From Collinsella sp. (lineage in GTDB: Bacteria; Actinomycetota; Coriobacteriia; Coriobacteriales; Coriobacteriaceae), in contig WGSQ01000092.1 of the NCBI GenBank assembly GCA_014871605.1, positions 1 through 7,266 of the forward strand: a stretch of 7,266 nucleotides of DNA, given 5' to 3'. The translations under genes and the position numbers were made by a program. Of the stretch, positions 4,600 to 7,266 are shown one piece after another; position 1 is the first letter of the stretch, and each line of letters begins with the position of its first letter. The notes under the pieces were generated by a model, which was not told where the DNA came from, made no database searches, and was given only the letters and a program-made list of their open reading frames with translations.

Positions 4600-5649
4600 A
4601 TGGACGTAACGTTCTCAACCTTCCTCGGCCAAATTGTGTCGAACCCAGTCCTTGCCGTCACCGTGATCCTCGCGTTGGGCGCCATCTTCGTCAATGGATG
4701 GACCGACGCGCCCAACGCCATCGCGACCTGCGTCACTACGCGTTGCATGCCCGCCCGCGCCGCCATTCTCATGAGCGCCGCATTCAACTTCCTCGGCGTG
4801 CTCATCATGACGCACTTTAACGCGAGCGTCGCCAACACCATCTCACATATCGTCGACTTTGGCGGAAACAGCACCATGGCGCTCGCCTGCCTATGCGCGG
4901 CGCTGTTCTCCATCGTCGTCTACGGCGCCACAGCGTCGCGTTTTGGCATCCCCACCTCGCAAAGCCACAGCCTTATCGCCGGCCTGACCGGTGCCGCCAT
5001 CGCCCTCGGCGGTGCGAGCAGCGTCAACGTCCACGAGTGGATGAAGGTCATCTACGGCCTAGCACTCTCCATCGGCCTGGGCTTTGTCATGGGCTGGGTC
5101 CTGTGCAAGCTCGTCTCGATCCTTTTCGCCGCCGCCAACAGGCGACGTGCCAATGTCTTCTTTAAATACGCTCAGATCGCGAGCGCTGCGGCCATGAGCT
5201 TTATGCACGGCGCGCAGGATGGACAGAAGTTCATCGGCGTGCTCTTTTTAGGCGTGGCCTTTGCCAGCGGCCAGACGAGCGTCGGCGATGCAGGCATCCC
5301 CATCTGGATTATGCTGCTGTGCTCGGCCACCATGGGTATCGGCACCAGCGTGGGCGGCGAGCGCATCATCAAGTCCGTCGGCCAGAGCATGGTTAAGCTC
5401 GAGAAGTATCAGGGCTTCTCCGCCGACCTCGCGGGCGCCGCGAACCTGCTACTTGCCACCCTTACCGGCATCCCCGTGTCCTCCACGCACATCAAAACCT
5501 GCGCCATTATGGGTGTCGGTGCCGTCAAGCGCCTTTCGGCCATCAACTTCGGCGTCGTCAAGGACATGATGTTCACCTGGTTCTTCACCTTCCCCGCCTG
5601 CGGACTCATCAGCTTTGTCATGGCCAAGCTGTTCATGATGTTCCTCTAG
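4600..5649 (+). CDS. pit: Inorganic phosphate transporter, PiT family
   Basis: PiT proteins import phosphate or metal-phosphate complexes across the cytoplasmic membrane using an ion gradient. The 349-residue protein shows the two-repeat organisation of the family. In the first half are NGWTDAPNAIAT (residues 32-43) and GIPTSQSHSLIAG (116-128); the second half repeats them as HGAQDGQKFIG (203-213) and GIPVSSTHIKT (290-300). Most of the rest is hydrophobic, consistent with eight to ten membrane segments and a short basic loop near residues 180-190 (NRRRANVFFK). The ATG at 4600 is the only good start, because an in-frame TAA lies at 4567-4569. Its ribosome site (GAGAAAG at 4586-4592) is modest. 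A DUF47/PhoU-like gene follows 67 bases later, the standard partner of this transporter class. The substrate is assigned by family; sulfate permeases of the same family are a less likely alternative. Confidence 0.94.
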   Translation: MDVTFSTFLGQIVSNPVLAVTVILALGAIFVNGWTDAPNAIATCVTTRCMPARAAILMSAAFNFLGVLIMTHFNASVANTISHIVDFGGNSTMALACLCAALFSIVVYGATASRFGIPTSQSHSLIAGLTGAAIALGGASSVNVHEWMKVIYGLALSIGLGFVMGWVLCKLVSILFAAANRRRANVFFKYAQIASAAAMSFMHGAQDGQKFIGVLFLGVAFASGQTSVGDAGIPIWIMLLCSATMGIGTSVGGERIIKSVGQSMVKLEKYQGFSADLAGAANLLLATLTGIPVSSTHIKTCAIMGVGAVKRLSAINFGVVKDMMFTWFFTFPACGLISFVMAKLFMMFL

Positions 5650-5716
5650 TCAAACCGAACGTCCATCTGGACCGCAACACTTCGCCCACCCGTCTTCGCC
5701 TCGAAAGGACCCACCC

Positions 5717-6340
5717 ATGGCAAAGAAACCCGATTCGTTCTACTTTGACAACTACGTCGCCTGCGCCGACCTTGCTGTCCAGGCCGCAGAGTTGCTCATC
5801 AAGATTTTTGAGAACTTTGATCCCGCGCAGATCCACGACATGCTCGAGGAGATGCATGCGATTGAGCATGCGGCAGACAAGAAGCACCACGAGCTCGAAG
5901 ACGCCCTGCTCACCGCCTTTATCACCCCGCTCGAGCGCGAGGATCTGGATCTGATGAGCTGCGCGCTCGACACCGTGCTCGACCGTATTGAGGGCGTCGT
6001 GCAGCGCGTCTACTTCACCAACATTCAGAGCATCCATCCCGACGCCATCGTCATCGCCCACAAGGTGACTGACGCCTGCCGCGCCATGAAAGACCTGATG
6101 GTCGAGCTTCCCAACTACCGCAAGTCCAAAACGCTGCGCGAGCTGGTCATCCAGATCAACACCATCGAGTCCGAGGCCGACGAGCTCTACATCAACGCCA
6201 TGCGCAACCTGCACGTTAACGGCAAGGATCCGCTCGAGGTCATCGCTTGGCGTGACGTCTACGCCTTCCTGGAGTACTGCGCCGACTGCTGCGAGAATGT
6301 GGCCGATGTTGTGGATTCGATTGTCATGAAGAACAGTTAA
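5717..6340 (+). CDS. DUF47/PhoU-like protein, partner of the PiT transporter
   Basis: This is a soluble all-alpha protein of the DUF47 (PhoU-divergent, formerly TIGR00153) family that is nearly always encoded next to a PiT transporter and is thought to regulate it. The 207 residues match the family's usual length. Several ExxxD motifs that bind metal in PhoU folds are visible: E50-D54, E151-D155, E186-D190 and E193-D197, in the two symmetric three-helix halves. No membrane segment or signal peptide is present. AAAGGA at 5704-5709 stands seven bases before the ATG. The 67-base gap after the transporter has no terminator, so the two genes should share a transcript. No T-run terminator follows; the next structure is the long inverted repeat at 6365-6443. 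The regulatory role is inferred from family and pairing. Confidence 0.93.
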   Translation: MAKKPDSFYFDNYVACADLAVQAAELLIKIFENFDPAQIHDMLEEMHAIEHAADKKHHELEDALLTAFITPLEREDLDLMSCALDTVLDRIEGVVQRVYFTNIQSIHPDAIVIAHKVTDACRAMKDLMVELPNYRKSKTLRELVIQINTIESEADELYINAMRNLHVNGKDPLEVIAWRDVYAFLEYCADCCENVADVVDSIVMKNS

Positions 6341-6364
6341 TTGGGGGTACATGTCCCACCGGTC

Positions 6365-6443
6365 GCGGGCCCGGCCACTAATAACCTTTTTCACTCCGGC
6401 TGCAAGCAGAGTCGTTCAAAAGGTTATTAGTGGCCGGGCCCGC
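6365..6443. repeat. 26-bp perfect inverted repeat with a 27-base loop
   Basis: Bases 6365-6390 are the exact reverse complement of 6418-6443: 26 of 26 positions. The outer half of each arm is GC-only (GCGGGCCCGGCC) and the inner half is AT-rich (ACTAATAACCTTTT). The loop (6391-6417) can form a small internal stem (CTG/CAG). It begins 25 bases after the DUF47 stop. No T-run follows either side, no flanking target duplication is visible and no transposase is present. It may be a copy of a dispersed extragenic element, a small non-autonomous insertion, or a transcript-end hairpin. Confidence 0.85.
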
Positions 6444-6627
6444 TCCCTTATGCACCACCATTGGGAACTTTGGCTGATAGGTTTAGCGCAATGGGGGGGT
6501 TGGCTGAAGGGACCTTTGGTATCCGTTCGGACACTTTGGCCCTTGATGAGCGTTTGGCCGATTGCTGCTTTGGGTACTGTTTGGGTTACTTTGGGTTTGT
6601 TTGATTTTTAATTGTTGGAGGGCTTGT
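6444..6627. other. Gene-free G/T-rich tract before the nitroreductase
   Basis: No gene is supported here, and no convincing promoter was found. The + strand is strongly G/T-rich: in 6551-6627 only 8 of 77 bases are C. TTTGG recurs irregularly, and there is a run of seven G at 6493-6499. TTTAAT at 6607-6612 resembles a -10 but lies too close to the ribosome site to be persuasive. The unusual composition continues into the first half of the downstream gene. Confidence 0.6.
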
Positions 6628-7158
6628 ATGTCTTATTTGGATCTGGCTCGGGGTCGGTATTCTTGTCGTGAATTTCAGGATCGTTCTGTTGAGCAAGCTG
6701 TTGTGGATGCCATTGTTGAGGCTGGGCGTATTGCTCCTTCTGCTTGTAATAACCATCCAACCCGTGTGATGGTGTTGGATACGCCTGAGCTTCTGGAGAA
6801 GGCTGCTGCTTGTCAGCCTCGGTTTGCTCGTGATGGGTCTATCTTTGGGGCTCCGCTTATCTTTCTTATTTGCAGCGTTACTGACGATGCCTGGGTGCGC
6901 CCTTATGACCAGATGAACTCCAGCGCTATCGACACCTCGATCGTCTGCGATCAGATGATGATGGAGGCCGAGGAGCAGGGCCTGGGTACGTGCTGGGTGT
7001 GCCATTTTAAGCCCGAGGTAGCCCGCGAGCAGTTCAGCCTGCCCGAGGGCATCTATCCCTATCACATGCTCGTCTGCGGCTATCCTGCCGACCATATCGC
7101 CGATCCCGAGCATCGCGAGGCTCGCACCATTCCCCTCCCCGACTTCCTCCTCAAGTAG
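6628..7158 (+). CDS. Small nitroreductase-family FMN flavoprotein
   Basis: Members of this family are FMN-dependent NAD(P)H oxidoreductases acting on nitro compounds, quinones or similar acceptors. The 176-residue protein opens with the FMN-phosphate motif RYSCREF (residues 10-16). APSACNNHPTRVMVL (36-50) comes next, then DQMMMEAEEQGLGTCWVC, which contains the flavin-contacting EEQGLGTCW, and VCGYPA near the C-terminus. It belongs to the short single-domain type. I chose the ATG at 6628 because GGAGGG (6617-6622) lies five bases upstream; the reading frame continues back to an ATG at 6562, but that stretch looks non-coding. Codon use changes sharply inside the gene: codons 1-81 have 49 T-ending and 5 C-ending, codons 88-176 have 16 T-ending and 45 C-ending, although the protein reads normally throughout. 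The substrate is unknown. It appears to be a single-gene unit with its own terminator. Confidence 0.92.
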   Translation: MSYLDLARGRYSCREFQDRSVEQAVVDAIVEAGRIAPSACNNHPTRVMVLDTPELLEKAAACQPRFARDGSIFGAPLIFLICSVTDDAWVRPYDQMNSSAIDTSIVCDQMMMEAEEQGLGTCWVCHFKPEVAREQFSLPEGIYPYHMLVCGYPADHIADPEHREARTIPLPDFLLK

Positions 7159-7206
7159 ATTTTTGGGACATGCCCTAAAACCTACCTTTTACCGCTCACC
7201 CGTTCG

Positions 7207-7244
7207 CCGAGTTCTGCGCCACTATGTGCAGGGCTCGGTTTTTT
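7207..7244 (+). terminator. Rho-independent terminator of the nitroreductase gene
   Basis: CCGAGTTCTGC (7207-7217) pairs with GCAGGGCTCGG (7228-7238), 11 bp with two G-U pairs and a 10-base loop, followed by six T. It lies 48 bases past the stop codon. The rest of the window to 7266 holds nothing else recognisable. Confidence 0.92.
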
Positions 7245-7266
7245 ATGTTGCACGCCCCGGCACAGC

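Noticed and set aside
5633..6394. A 253-codon open frame on the - strand opposite the DUF47 gene
   Set aside because: It lies antisense to a gene with clear family motifs, its composition is a mirror of that gene's codon bias, it begins inside the inverted repeat, and it has no recognisable motif.
6351..6611. An 86-codon + strand open frame spanning the inverted repeat
   Set aside because: It reads through both palindromic arms and the G/T-rich tract, lacks a ribosome site and shows no family pattern.
7164..7172. GGGACATG after the nitroreductase, matching CATGTCCC near 6350 in reverse complement
   Set aside because: The match is only eight bases with no extension on either side, so it is not evidence of paired element ends.

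Overview
The window comes from a GC-rich bacterial chromosome. Strong C- and G-ending codon preference, AGGAGG-type ribosome sites and the family types present suggest an anaerobic gut actinobacterium of the class Coriobacteriia, most like Collinsella. That placement rests on memory of similar proteins, not on a search. No rRNA, tRNA, CRISPR array or insertion-sequence gene is visible.

Layout. (1) 1-1177, + strand: the last 53 codons of a ThiC-type phosphomethylpyrimidine synthase, a 182-base gap with a GC-rich stem and a TATAAT box, then a complete thiD kinase. These are consecutive pyrimidine-branch steps of thiamine synthesis. A 15-bp perfect stem ends this block where it meets the convergent block that follows. 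(2) 1239-4349, - strand, read from right to left: a 112-residue conserved uncharacterised protein, a Bax inhibitor-1/YccA membrane protein, a macro-domain protein of the microbial PARG (TIGR02452) type, and an SGNH hydrolase. A hairpin plus T-run follows each of the first three, so they look like separate transcription units rather than one operon. The small gene has a LexA-type SOS box inside its apparent promoter. (3) 4350-4599: a divergent intergenic region. (4) 4600-6340, + strand: a PiT-family phosphate transporter followed 67 bases later by its usual DUF47/PhoU-like partner, probably one operon for low-affinity phosphate or metal-phosphate uptake. (5) 6341-6627: a gene-free stretch holding a 26-bp perfect inverted repeat and then a cytosine-poor G/T-rich tract. 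(6) 6628-7158: a small nitroreductase, then a clear terminator.

Most of the window is ordinary housekeeping sequence. The points that deserve a second look are: the SOS box on an uncharacterised gene that may be leaderless; the PARG-like protein whose catalytic QEE motif reads QEA; the hairpin/T-run elements that abut the ribosome sites of the Bax inhibitor and SGNH genes; the long inverted repeat; and the abrupt switch from T-ending to C-ending codons in the middle of the nitroreductase gene. I see no convincing multi-gene defence, secretion or mobile system here.
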